Source: Pseudoteredinibacter isoporae
Lineage (GTDB): Bacteria; Pseudomonadota; Gammaproteobacteria; Pseudomonadales; Cellvibrionaceae
Length of the DNA: 64,000 nucleotides
NCBI RefSeq assembly: GCF_011602085.1
Contig: NZ_JAAONY010000001.1
Span: 1,364,001-1,428,000, forward strand
Direction of reading: 5' to 3'
In this document: positions 33,520 to 41,809 of the stretch, piece by piece
Numbering within the stretch: position 1 is the stretch's first letter
How the letters are laid out: every line of letters starts with the position of its first letter
Position numbers and translations under genes: made by a program
Notes under the pieces: generated by a model
Database searches by the model: none
What the model was told of the DNA's origin: nothing
What the model saw: the letters and a program-made list of their open reading frames with translations, nothing else

Positions 33520-33549
33520 AAAAAAAGGGCAGCTCAAGCTGCCCTTTTT
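33520..33549. terminator. Bidirectional terminator between alkB and the S46 peptidase gene
   Basis: GGGCAGCT (33527-33534) and AGCTGCCC (33537-33544) with A-run before and T-run after, so it is an intrinsic terminator on both strands. Confidence 0.92.
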
Positions 33550-33596
33550 CGCGATGATCTTGCCGCACCTGAGATCGGTACAGTAGAGCGCAGCGA

Positions 33597-35774
33597 TTAA
33601 TACACGACGTCCATTTCTTCAATCAGATTGTTGGCACCGTCTACTTTTTCCATAACCCACAGCATGTAGCGAGAATCAACGGAAATGGAACGGTTGAGAT
33701 TATCGTCGTAATCCCAGTCGCCAATGATGCTCTCATATACACCATCAAACAGCAGCCCAACCAGTTCGGCACGACCATTCAGGGTCGGAGAGCCGGAGTT
33801 GCCACCGGTGATATCCAGAGTACCCAGGAAGTTTACAGGAACCGAATTCATCCACTTCTGCTTGTAGCGGCCATAGTCTTTCTTGGCGATCGCATCGAGT
33901 TGCTTTTGTGGAGAATCAAATTCCGCATCGCCTTTAACGTACTTGGCGACAAGACCTTCCAGTGTGGTGAATGGCTTGGCCACTAAGCCGTCTTGCGGGC
34001 TATAACCTTTTACTTTACCGAAGGTTACGCGCAAGGAGCTGTTGGCGTCCGCATAAATAGGCTTGTTCAGGCTTTCATTGTAGGCAATGATCGCGGCCAT
34101 ATAGGCGGGGCGAGCCTGTTGCAGTTCACCAATGCGTGCCTTTTCTTTTTTCTCTTCGGCCATCTCATGGTCGTAGAGAGCAACCGCCAATTGGATGAAC
34201 GGATCGTTGCTGGATTCAAAATCAGCCACGGATTTGTTCATCCAATCCAAGCGTGATTTTTTATCGCCCAGAGTGGTTTTCTTGTGCATGTCTTTCAACA
34301 CGGCGGCGACGTTTTCAGAATTGAAACCATCGCCTAAACCAAAGGCTTTATCCATCGCTGGAATGCGCTGGTCTTTTGGCAAGGCGGCGTATTTTTCCAG
34401 GAAGTGCAGCAGTACGGCCGCATCAACATTAGCGTCATAGCGGCGGTCAATACGCTCCATGCGCTGGGTAAAGCGGGTCATGTCACGATCCTGATAACCC
34501 GGCTCGCGTTTGGCATCCGCTTTTTGTTTTTCGTGAGCCAGGCGCAGCAGGCGCTGGGCAGCAGGGATCATATTTGTGCGCTTGATGTAAGCGTACAGCA
34601 GATCGTGCTCCTGACCCTCCTGGCCTTCCTTAATTAAACGTTGCAGTTCAGCGATAGCAGCTCCGTACTGGTCTTTGCGTGAGGCATCGGCATCAATCCA
34701 TTTTTGCAGATTGCTTTCCAGTGACTTTTTACGCTCCAGCATATCGCCTTTGTTAAAGCTCTTGATCATCGAGCCGTAGTTTTTGGCGTAGTTGGCCAGA
34801 CCAGCGATGGTGCTTTCGTATTTGATGCGAGCATCACTGCCTGCCGGTGCCACCGATTTAATGACGTCGATGTACTGCTCGCGATAACCTTTAGCCGTTG
34901 GGTAGGCCCAGGTGAAGTTGTTCACGACTTCATCAGACGTGCGATAGCGGTTGGTACGGCCTGGGTAGCCAGCGGCCATAATAAAGTCGCCATCTTTCAC
35001 GCCTTTACCAGACACTTTCAAGTGGCTTTTAGGCTTGTAAGGTACGTTGTCCTTGCTGTAATCGGCCGGCTTGCCATCTTTGCCGACGTAGGCGCGGTAG
35101 AAGGCCCAATCGCCGGTGTGGCGGGGCCACATCCAGTTGTCGGTATCGCCACCGAATTTACCAATGCTGGCGGCAGGTGCATAAACCAGACGAACATCGC
35201 GGACGGCCAGTTGCTTAATGAGGTAGTACTCCAGGCCGCCGTGGAAGCTGTAAATTTCACAGCGATAGCCTTCGTCTTTCTCACACTCGGCGACCATTGC
35301 TTTTTCTTTGTCTTCGATGGCCTGGTAGCGTTCGCTGCCATTCAGCTCGGCACTTAAATCACCCAGAACCTTATCGGTAACATTGTCCAGTGATTCGGTG
35401 ATGTAAATACGCGAGCCCGGTGCCGCTTTCAGCTCGGCATCCTTGGTTTTCGCCAGGAAGCCATTGGCCAGCAGATTATTATCGGCACTGGAATTGTATT
35501 GAATACTGCCATAGGCACAGTGATGGTTCGTCACGGCCAGACCCTCGGGAGATACAAAAGACGCTGTACAGCCACCCAGGCTGATAATCGCGTTCATTGG
35601 AAAGTCGGTGAGGGTGGAAATTTGTTTAACGGGAATTTTCAGGCCCATGCGCTTCAGTTCTTTTTTCAACTGAGGCAGCTGATGGGGTTGCCACATGCCT
35701 TCATTGGCATAACTGTGGGCACCTAAACCCAGACCGGCGACTGCCAGCACTGAGGCCAAAGTCATTTTTTTCAT
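33597..35774 (-). CDS. S46-family dipeptidyl peptidase (DPP7-type specificity predicted)
   Basis: 725 residues from the ATG at 35774 with GAGGAATATT upstream. A signal peptide (MTLASVLAVAGLGLGAHSYA) gives a periplasmic enzyme. Catalytic triad of the S46 clan: His in TNHHCAYGSIQYNS, Asp in GGDTDNWMWPRHTGDW and Ser in DITGGNSGSPTLNGRAEL. Eighteen residues after that Ser the sequence reads GLLFDGVYES. The Gly after FD marks DPP7-like enzymes (hydrophobic P1), while DPP11 has Arg there for acidic P1. It removes dipeptides from peptide N-termini for nutrition. It has its own transcription unit. Confidence 0.93.
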   Translation of the reverse strand: MKKMTLASVLAVAGLGLGAHSYANEGMWQPHQLPQLKKELKRMGLKIPVKQISTLTDFPMNAIISLGGCTASFVSPEGLAVTNHHCAYGSIQYNSSADNNLLANGFLAKTKDAELKAAPGSRIYITESLDNVTDKVLGDLSAELNGSERYQAIEDKEKAMVAECEKDEGYRCEIYSFHGGLEYYLIKQLAVRDVRLVYAPAASIGKFGGDTDNWMWPRHTGDWAFYRAYVGKDGKPADYSKDNVPYKPKSHLKVSGKGVKDGDFIMAAGYPGRTNRYRTSDEVVNNFTWAYPTAKGYREQYIDVIKSVAPAGSDARIKYESTIAGLANYAKNYGSMIKSFNKGDMLERKKSLESNLQKWIDADASRKDQYGAAIAELQRLIKEGQEGQEHDLLYAYIKRTNMIPAAQRLLRLAHEKQKADAKREPGYQDRDMTRFTQRMERIDRRYDANVDAAVLLHFLEKYAALPKDQRIPAMDKAFGLGDGFNSENVAAVLKDMHKKTTLGDKKSRLDWMNKSVADFESSNDPFIQLAVALYDHEMAEEKKEKARIGELQQARPAYMAAIIAYNESLNKPIYADANSSLRVTFGKVKGYSPQDGLVAKPFTTLEGLVAKYVKGDAEFDSPQKQLDAIAKKDYGRYKQKWMNSVPVNFLGTLDITGGNSGSPTLNGRAELVGLLFDGVYESIIGDWDYDDNLNRSISVDSRYMLWVMEKVDGANNLIEEMDVVY

Positions 35775-35901
35775 TCTAATATTCCTCAAATTAGTCGACG
35801 CAGAAAGTACCATAGCTGGTTGCATTTCAAAACCGAATAGGTCAAGCATCGGTTTAGACGAGCAATATAGAAGGCAGATCCCGTGATTTCTGTATTGACC
35901 T

Positions 35902-36780
35902 TTAGCTCGTCTTGTAGGCAGCTGACTTGCGCCAGCGAATTTGTGCGATGATCAGCAGTGCGGGGAGATTCATTCCAATGCCATAAAAGAGAGCGATCAT
36001 GGCCAGCGCCGGGCGGTCCATCAGCGTAGCGGCCACCATCATGGCAATGCCGGCGTTTTGAATGCCGGTTTCAATGCCCAGTGTACGCTGCTGTTGGCCA
36101 CTCAATCCAAACAGGCGGCCCAGAAAGATGCCGCAGTAGTAGGCCAGAGCGCAGAGGCAGAGTAGTAAGAAGCTGGCGGTCTCGGCGATCTCCATCAATT
36201 CTCGGCGGTTAGTCCACGCCATCAACACAATCAGGACCACCAATATAAGCCCTGTGGTTTTTTGAAGTCGCTTTTGTTGCGGTAAAAAAATCTGTGGAAA
36301 GATATGTTGTAACAACATGCCCAGTGCAATCGGGAACAGGGAAACCAGACAGAGCTGGGTAATGGTGGGCAAAATCGGAATCTGGAAAGGTTCGGCGGAC
36401 ATCCCGAGAAAACTGTAATGCCAGAGCAGCATGATGGGTAACAACAGCGGCACTACTACGGAGCTGATCAAGGTTAAGGCAATCGATAGGGCGACGTCGC
36501 CATCGGCAAGAAAACTGATCGCATTTGAAGATGCCCCCCCGGGCGCTAAGCTGATGAGCAGCAAACCGGCGGCCAATTCGGCCGGTAGTTTAAAGATGAG
36601 AATGATCAGCCAGGCCAATAGCGGTAGAATAAGCAGCTGCAGTGTGACACCCAGTGCAAGTGCTTTGGGTTGGCGCATCAGCTCAAGAAAATTCACCCTT
36701 TGCAGGGAAAGCCCCATTGTGAGCATCATCAGTGCCAGCATAATGGGTAAGACGATTTTGTTTACGGTAAGTACGTCCAA
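35902..36780 (-). CDS. BASS-family (bile acid:sodium symporter) transporter
   Basis: 292 residues if it starts at TTG 36780, which has GGAG 7 bp upstream and begins LDVLTVNKIVLPIML. The ATG at 36819 gives 305 residues but lacks a ribosome site and overlaps the start of the divergent menA gene. Eight to ten hydrophobic spans are visible. The family motif ISLAPGGASSNAISFLADGD and the later GIETGIQNAGIAMMVA (crossover region with Glu and Gln for sodium and substrate) mark the BASS fold. Members carry bile acids, pantoate, pyruvate or other organic anions with sodium. The substrate is not predictable here. Confidence 0.87.
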   Translation of the reverse strand: MDVLTVNKIVLPIMLALMMLTMGLSLQRVNFLELMRQPKALALGVTLQLLILPLLAWLIILIFKLPAELAAGLLLISLAPGGASSNAISFLADGDVALSIALTLISSVVVPLLLPIMLLWHYSFLGMSAEPFQIPILPTITQLCLVSLFPIALGMLLQHIFPQIFLPQQKRLQKTTGLILVVLIVLMAWTNRRELMEIAETASFLLLCLCALAYYCGIFLGRLFGLSGQQQRTLGIETGIQNAGIAMMVAATLMDRPALAMIALFYGIGMNLPALLIIAQIRWRKSAAYKTS

Positions 36781-36813
36781 AAATAGGCTCCTGCCATATT
36801 TTATCCGGTTATT

Positions 36814-37701
36814 ATGCAACTACAATTCTGGTTGGCCGCTATACGCCCCAAAACCCTGTTGATATCCATCGCGCCAGTATTGCTTGGACAGGTGCTGGTT
36901 TTGCAGGAAATCTGCCAAAGTGCTCAACGTGGTCAGGGGCTTTTTAATCCTGGCCTGGCCTTTCTTATTCTCGCTTGTGCCCTGAGTCTGCAAATCGCTG
37001 TGAACCTGGCGAATGACTACTATGACTTTGTCTCGGGTGTGGATGGTGCTCAGCGCTTGGGCCCTCTGCGCTTAAGCGAGCAGGGGCTGTTATCCCCCGA
37101 AATAATCCACAGGGCATACCTGATATTCCTTGGTTTGGGCATTCTAACCGGTTTATTGTTGCTTTGGCATAGCCACATTTATCTATCGGTGTTGGGGCTT
37201 TTGTGTGTGCTTGCGGTAATGGCTTACAGCGCAGGGCCAGCCCCACTGTCCCATAACGCCTTGGGTGAAATAACGGTATTAGTGATTTTTGGTCCGGTAG
37301 CCGTTTTGGGAAGCTTTTATGTTCAGTTGGGTTACTTGAGCTTCTCGCTGATCTGGCCCGCTCTGGCCATGGGCTTGTTGGCGGCGGCCATCATGCTGGT
37401 GAACAATACGCGTGATAGGGTCAGTGATCAGGCTGCGGGCAAACACACTCTGGCGGCGTATCTTGGTGAGCGAGGCAGTAAATATCTGTACAGCGCCATG
37501 CTGTTACTAGCCTTGCTGGCCGCGATGCTGAGCTTGCATCAGCCCACTCGTTACAGCTATATCTTGTTTCCGGCGACGATAACCTTGGTCTGGCTGGTCC
37601 ATCGGCGTCGAGGTGCTGAGCTGAATCGGCAGCTGGGGCAAACCGCCCTGTTGATGATGTTGTTCAGTGTGACGCTCAGCCTGGACTTGTTGATGGATTG
37701 A
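36814..37701 (+). CDS. menA: 1,4-dihydroxy-2-naphthoate polyprenyltransferase (MenA)
   Basis: 295 residues, a UbiA-superfamily membrane enzyme with about nine spans. The first Asp-rich motif NLANDYYDFVSGVD and the second NNTRDRVSDQAAGKHTL are as in E. coli MenA. So are IRPKTLLISIAPVLLGQ, RLGPLRLSEQG and YSAGPAPLSHNALGEITV. It attaches the polyprenyl chain in menaquinone synthesis. The window also has coq7, so the cell may make both menaquinone and ubiquinone. No other men gene is here. The start region overlaps the longest form of the divergent transporter. Confidence 0.88.
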   Translation: MQLQFWLAAIRPKTLLISIAPVLLGQVLVLQEICQSAQRGQGLFNPGLAFLILACALSLQIAVNLANDYYDFVSGVDGAQRLGPLRLSEQGLLSPEIIHRAYLIFLGLGILTGLLLLWHSHIYLSVLGLLCVLAVMAYSAGPAPLSHNALGEITVLVIFGPVAVLGSFYVQLGYLSFSLIWPALAMGLLAAAIMLVNNTRDRVSDQAAGKHTLAAYLGERGSKYLYSAMLLLALLAAMLSLHQPTRYSYILFPATITLVWLVHRRRGAELNRQLGQTALLMMLFSVTLSLDLLMD

Positions 37702-37948
37702 TTTTTGGTCTGAAATGCGCCCGGTGCCTGATGGAATAAGGCAGGCAGAAGCTTGGCAAACACGCTATACCCTTGAATCAACCGCAGCAAAAAACCATAA
37801 TGTGGCCTGTTTTGCGCCAGGTACCCCGCTGGAAGCCCCAGCATAGCAGCCCTTTTCAGTCCTGATATTGGCCGCCTCGCTGCGGTGGAATTAACCGTCG
37901 GTACAACCTGCCTGCACGATAGCAACCATTAACGATAGTAATAGCACT

Positions 37949-39199
37949 ATGGATTTATTTGATTTCGAACCCGGCCGCGAAGGCTACTATGGGGAGTACG
38001 GCGGTTGTTTTCTGCCTGAAATTTTGACCACCACGATTGAAGAGCTGAAAGCGGCTTTTCAGGATATCAAGCACGACCCAAGCTTCTGGCAAGAGTTCGA
38101 GCAATTAATGCAAAGCTATTCCGGTCGCCCGACACCGGTCAGTTATCTGGCCAATTTGTCGGCCAAGCTGGGCGGCGCCCAGATTTATGTGAAGCGTGAA
38201 GATCTTAACCATACCGGCTCCCACAAGATTAACAATGTGATGGGCCAGGGTTTGCTCTGCAAGCGCATTGGTAAAAGCCGGGTTATCGCAGAAACCGGTG
38301 CTGGCCAGCACGGCTTTGCGACGGCAACCATGGCAGCGCGATTCGGTTTTGATTGCAAAATTTACATGGGGGCGGTCGATGTTGCTCGCCAGCGCCCGAA
38401 TGTCTTTTGGATGGAAAACCTTGGCGCCGAGGTTGTGGCTGTTCAAGATGGTCAGCAAACCTTGAAAGATGCTATTAATGAATGCCTGCGTGATTGGGTG
38501 ACCAATATGCACGACACACATTATGTCCTGGGTACGGCTGCGGGCCCGCATCCGTTCCCTGAAATGGTGAGTTATTTCCAATCCATTATCGGCCGTGAAG
38601 CTCGCGGACAGATCCAGAAAATTGCCGGCAAGCTACCGGATCGAGTGTTTGCCTGCGTTGGTGGTGGTTCCAATGCCATGGGTTTGTTCCAGGGTTTCCT
38701 GGATGACCAAGCTGTTGAATTGGTCGGTTGTGAAGCTGGTGGTTTAGGGCCCGGTGAGGGTAATCACGCTTCCCGACTGGCTTATAAAGATGCCAGCGTT
38801 GGTGTGGCCCAGGGGTTTAAAACCTACTTCCTGCAAAACAAAGATGGCAATATGCTGCACACCAAATCGGTGGCTGCCGGATTGGACTACATCGGCGTAA
38901 ACCCAGCACTGGTTCATCTGTGGGAACAGAAGCGTGTTCGCTTTGAAGCCGTCACCGATGCCGAAGTGACCGAAGCCCTGAAGTTGTGCATGAAAACCGA
39001 AGGTTTGATTCCTGCGCTTGAAAGCTCCCATGCCTTTGCTCGCGCTATCGAAGAAGCGTCCAAGATGAGCAAGGATGAAGTGATTCTGATTAACCAGTCC
39101 GGTCGAGGTGACAAAGATATTTTCACCGTTGCCGATGCGTTGGATGACGATCACTGGAAATCATTTATTAAAACAAAGGCCGAGCACTATGGCGCTTAA
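37949..39199 (+). CDS. trpB: Tryptophan synthase beta subunit
   Basis: 416 residues. Begins MDLFDFEPGREGYYGEYGGC. PLP Lys93 is in REDLNHTGSHKINNVMGQ, the phosphate-binding loop is CVGGGSNAMGLFQGF, and Glu of AETGAGQHG is the catalytic region. It condenses indole and serine to tryptophan in complex with TrpA, encoded by the next gene with an 11-bp overlap. The N-terminal sequence and length differ from the E. coli/Pseudomonas kind. No trpF precedes it, in contrast to the usual trpF-trpB-trpA layout. The 247-bp leader contains no obvious Trp-rich attenuator peptide. Confidence 0.95.
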   Translation: MDLFDFEPGREGYYGEYGGCFLPEILTTTIEELKAAFQDIKHDPSFWQEFEQLMQSYSGRPTPVSYLANLSAKLGGAQIYVKREDLNHTGSHKINNVMGQGLLCKRIGKSRVIAETGAGQHGFATATMAARFGFDCKIYMGAVDVARQRPNVFWMENLGAEVVAVQDGQQTLKDAINECLRDWVTNMHDTHYVLGTAAGPHPFPEMVSYFQSIIGREARGQIQKIAGKLPDRVFACVGGGSNAMGLFQGFLDDQAVELVGCEAGGLGPGEGNHASRLAYKDASVGVAQGFKTYFLQNKDGNMLHTKSVAAGLDYIGVNPALVHLWEQKRVRFEAVTDAEVTEALKLCMKTEGLIPALESSHAFARAIEEASKMSKDEVILINQSGRGDKDIFTVADALDDDHWKSFIKTKAEHYGA

Positions 39200-39959
39200 T
39201 GAATACATTGCCAGCCGCAAGCAAAATAAAGACTTGCTGCTGATGACCCATGTGGTATGCGGTTACCCCTCGTTTGAAGCCAACCTGAAAGAACTCGAAA
39301 TCATGGCGGAAGCCGGAGTGGATTTCGTGGAATTGCAGTTTCCGTTTTCCGAGCCTTCGGCCGATGGTCCTTTGTTTGTAAAGGCCAATCAAATCGCGGT
39401 TGAAAGTGGTGTTACCGTTGAACAGTGTTTTGAGTTTATGGCGAAGGTTAGTCAGCGCTTTGATTTTAAAGTGTTGATGATGGGTTATTACAACACTGTT
39501 TTTAAAATGGGCCATGAGGCCTTTGTTGATGCCCTGAAAGCTGCGGGTGGTTGCGGTTTTATTGTGCCGGATTTGCCACTCGAAGAAGCGAAGCCTTTGC
39601 ATGATTATGCCAAGACGCAGGATATTGCCCCGATTGTCTTGATGACTCCTACGAATACCGATGAGCGTTTACAAACGATCGCTGAAGCTGCTGACGGTTT
39701 TGTGTATGTGGTGGCCCGTCGTGGTGTAACCGGCAGTAAAACGGAAATGGATGCCGAGGTTGGCGAGTTTCTCGACAAGTGCCGAACACTTTCTCCAGTA
39801 CCCATTGGTGTGGGATTTGGTGTGTCTGCGAAAGAAGATCTGGAGTTCCTTGCCAAGCATGCTGATATGGGCATTATCGGTACCGCTGCCTTAAAAGCCT
39901 GGGAGCGCGGAGAAGAAAAAGCCTTGCGCGATTTCTTTGCCAGCCTGGGCTTGCTGTAA
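39189..39959 (+). CDS. trpA: Tryptophan synthase alpha subunit (variant active-site loop)
   Basis: 256 residues from the ATG at 39189, overlapping the trpB stop by 11 bp. It cleaves indole-3-glycerol phosphate to indole, passed to TrpB. Catalytic Glu49 and the Asp of ADGP (Asp59) are kept, but the block reads VELQFPFSEPSADGP where most TrpA proteins have ELGxPFSDPxADGP. VARRGVTGSKTEM corresponds to the flexible loop 6 region (usual RAGVTG). The rest aligns along the whole TIM barrel. The variant motif suggests a distinct TrpA lineage acquired together with trpB. Confidence 0.92.
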   Translation: MALNEYIASRKQNKDLLLMTHVVCGYPSFEANLKELEIMAEAGVDFVELQFPFSEPSADGPLFVKANQIAVESGVTVEQCFEFMAKVSQRFDFKVLMMGYYNTVFKMGHEAFVDALKAAGGCGFIVPDLPLEEAKPLHDYAKTQDIAPIVLMTPTNTDERLQTIAEAADGFVYVVARRGVTGSKTEMDAEVGEFLDKCRTLSPVPIGVGFGVSAKEDLEFLAKHADMGIIGTAALKAWERGEEKALRDFFASLGLL

Positions 39960-39976
39960 TAGGTCGACGTGACTCT

Positions 39977-40006
39977 GCCCGTGAAAATACGCTTTCACGG
40001 GCATCT
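39977..40006 (+). terminator. Hairpin after trpBA
   Basis: Perfect 10-bp stem GCCCGTGAAA (39977-39986) and TTTCACGGGC (39993-40002), loop of 6, followed by a T/C-rich stretch. Likely terminator of trpBA. Confidence 0.7.
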
Positions 40007-40073
40007 TCTCTGTAACGATCTGTTCGGCGCTTGCTGATCATTCTTAGGCTCTTAAAATATTTAACTTCCCGTT

Positions 40074-40811
40074 ATGCATCCTGATATTTTTCAAGCACTT
40101 GATTTTCATACGCCACCCAAGTTAGTCATGTTCGATTTGGATGGCACGCTGGTGGACAGTGCCTACGATATTGCCGCTGCGCTTGATAGCATGCTGGCGA
40201 TAAACGGTCTGCCTCTGGCGGGTGAATCAAAGGTCAGGCAGTGGGTAGGAAATGGCGCTGAACGTTTGGTGCGTCGAGCTTTGGTTTGGGTGCACCATGG
40301 TGATGCAGGGGCTTTGTCGCCTGAGCAATATGAAAATGAAGCGGATCGGTTGCCTGAGCCTGAATTACAACAGTACTTGCAGCAGTTTCTGGAGGCTTAT
40401 CAGCAAGCACCCATCGACAAGACTGTTCTTTATCCCGGTGTAAAAGAAAGTTTGCAATCGTTGTTTGAGCAAAATATTCAACTCGCCGTCATTACTAATA
40501 AACCCATTGCATTGACTTGGCCAATTCTCAAAGGTCTGGGTATTGATCACTTTTTTAGTCTCGTGCTTGGAGGTGATAGCCTGCCTGAAAAAAAGCCCAG
40601 CCCATTGCCTCTGCAACATGCTCTCGATTTTTACAAGGTATCTGCGCAGGATTCTGTCATGGTGGGTGATTCCAAAGCTGATATTTATGCAGCGCAAGCG
40701 GCTGAAGTAAAAGTTGTAGCGGTGAATTATGGCTACAGCAATGGTGTCCCGGTACAAAACTGGCAACCGAATTGTGTGGTTTCTAATCTGTCTTTAGCGC
40801 AAAACGTTTAA
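40074..40811 (+). CDS. gph: Phosphoglycolate phosphatase
   Basis: 245 residues, HAD superfamily. Motif I VMFDLDGTLVDS (nucleophile and acid Asp), motif II VITNKP, motif III Lys in LPEKKPSPLPL and motif IV MVGDSKADIYAA. The helical cap between motifs I and II is of the Gph type. It hydrolyses 2-phosphoglycolate formed from DNA repair or carbon metabolism. The gph-trpE neighbourhood is kept in pseudomonads, which supports the symbol. It has its own start 114 bp after trpA. Confidence 0.9.
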   Translation: MHPDIFQALDFHTPPKLVMFDLDGTLVDSAYDIAAALDSMLAINGLPLAGESKVRQWVGNGAERLVRRALVWVHHGDAGALSPEQYENEADRLPEPELQQYLQQFLEAYQQAPIDKTVLYPGVKESLQSLFEQNIQLAVITNKPIALTWPILKGLGIDHFFSLVLGGDSLPEKKPSPLPLQHALDFYKVSAQDSVMVGDSKADIYAAQAAEVKVVAVNYGYSNGVPVQNWQPNCVVSNLSLAQNV

Positions 40812-41118
40812 TTTCTTCGTCTTCATATTATTTTTTAATGTCTTTAGTGCGTATTTTTCTGCGCGGAAGTGTGGTGGCACTTAAAACTTCTCTATGATAT
40901 TTAAAAACCTGATTTTGGTTACAAGTAAGGTTTTTTACTTCGAATCCGACCATTCGCTCAATTTGCACAACGCAAGCTAAAAATTTTTGATATACCTAAA
41001 TTGTCACCGAGAAGAAATCAGGGATGTGAATAGATTCTCAGGGCAATTAATTTTCCCGGAAAAGCAGTGCAGTAAGTCCGGCATGTTATCCATTGAAGAG
41101 CGAGCAAGGACGGATACT
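40812..41118. other. Spacer between gph and the GIY-YIG gene, nothing identified
   Basis: 307 bp of AT-rich DNA. In-frame codons continue upstream of the GIY-YIG start to 40987 but without a ribosome site or a family match. I see no RNA, repeat or clear promoter. Confidence 0.4.
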
Positions 41119-41412
41119 ATGTCTTATGTTGTTTATATTCTCGAATGCGCCGATGGCAGTTTTTACACCAGCCATACTGATAATCTGGAAGCGCGATTGA
41201 ATGAAATAAACGAGGCGGTTGATACCCGCTGTTACACCTATAAACGATTGCCAGTGAAACTGGTTTATCAGGATCAATTTCCCACTCAGGAAGAAGCCAA
41301 ACGCTCTGAGCGCCGAATAAAGGCCTGGGACCGCAATAAAAAGCAAGCACTGATCGACGGTGATTGGGATAAGATTACAAAACTTGCGAGGCCCAAATCC
41401 GCTATGCATTGA
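41119..41412 (+). CDS. GIY-YIG nuclease-superfamily protein
   Basis: 97 residues from the ATG at 41119 with AAGGA upstream. The core is SYVVYILECADGSFYTSHTD: VYI stands for GIY, and FYTS for the YIG triad, whose Gly is replaced by Ser (close relatives usually read YTG). The catalytic Arg (LEARL) and Glu (RSERRIKAW) remain, as does the downstream RNKKQALIDGDWDKI. Small stand-alone members of this group are widespread, with unknown roles, often near intergenic repeats. The 397 bp that follow contain structured DNA without a gene. Confidence 0.82.
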   Translation: MSYVVYILECADGSFYTSHTDNLEARLNEINEAVDTRCYTYKRLPVKLVYQDQFPTQEEAKRSERRIKAWDRNKKQALIDGDWDKITKLARPKSAMH

Positions 41413-41809
41413 CTCACGTAAGCCTGTATCGCCTCTGTTGGGCCTGATAGCTAACAGAGGCGCGGCAAAATATTCCAAACAACCTTCTTGCCTCCAATCA
41501 CATTTCCAAGTCTGGTCAATAGGCTCAAAAGTCAGTAAACTGCCCGCCAACATATCGAAATGCAATCCCAAAGCATTCAAGGAGCCCGGGCTGTGAACAA
41601 GCCTATGCAGACCAATAACCACGCCCTCAGCTGGCGATGGCGCCCCTAAGCGAATCTTTTGCAAAGTTCGCAAGCATCTTTGCACCTCTCAAAAATCATT
41701 TACATATTAATTATTTAGCCGCAATTCAAATCGCGGTGAGACAGCGTAAAACCTATGCTGGCCTAAGGCGGCAATGTGTTAGCGCTGGAATACATAGCAA
41801 GGCAATATC
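41413..41809. other. Structured non-coding region between the GIY-YIG gene and trpE
   Basis: A 9-bp perfect hairpin GCCTCTGTT (41431-41439) and AACAGAGGC (41453-41461) follows the GIY-YIG stop. A second hairpin GCAAAG/CTTTGC is at 41661-41683. Frames on both strands stay open for over 200 bp without a credible start. The segment may be an intergenic repeat element associated with the nuclease gene. The last 100 bp should hold the trpE promoter. I see no Trp-codon leader peptide. Confidence 0.45.

Noticed and set aside
41086-41685. 199-codon minus-strand open frame
   Set aside because: It overlaps the GIY-YIG gene in antisense and runs into the structured spacer. No family, signal or start site supports it.
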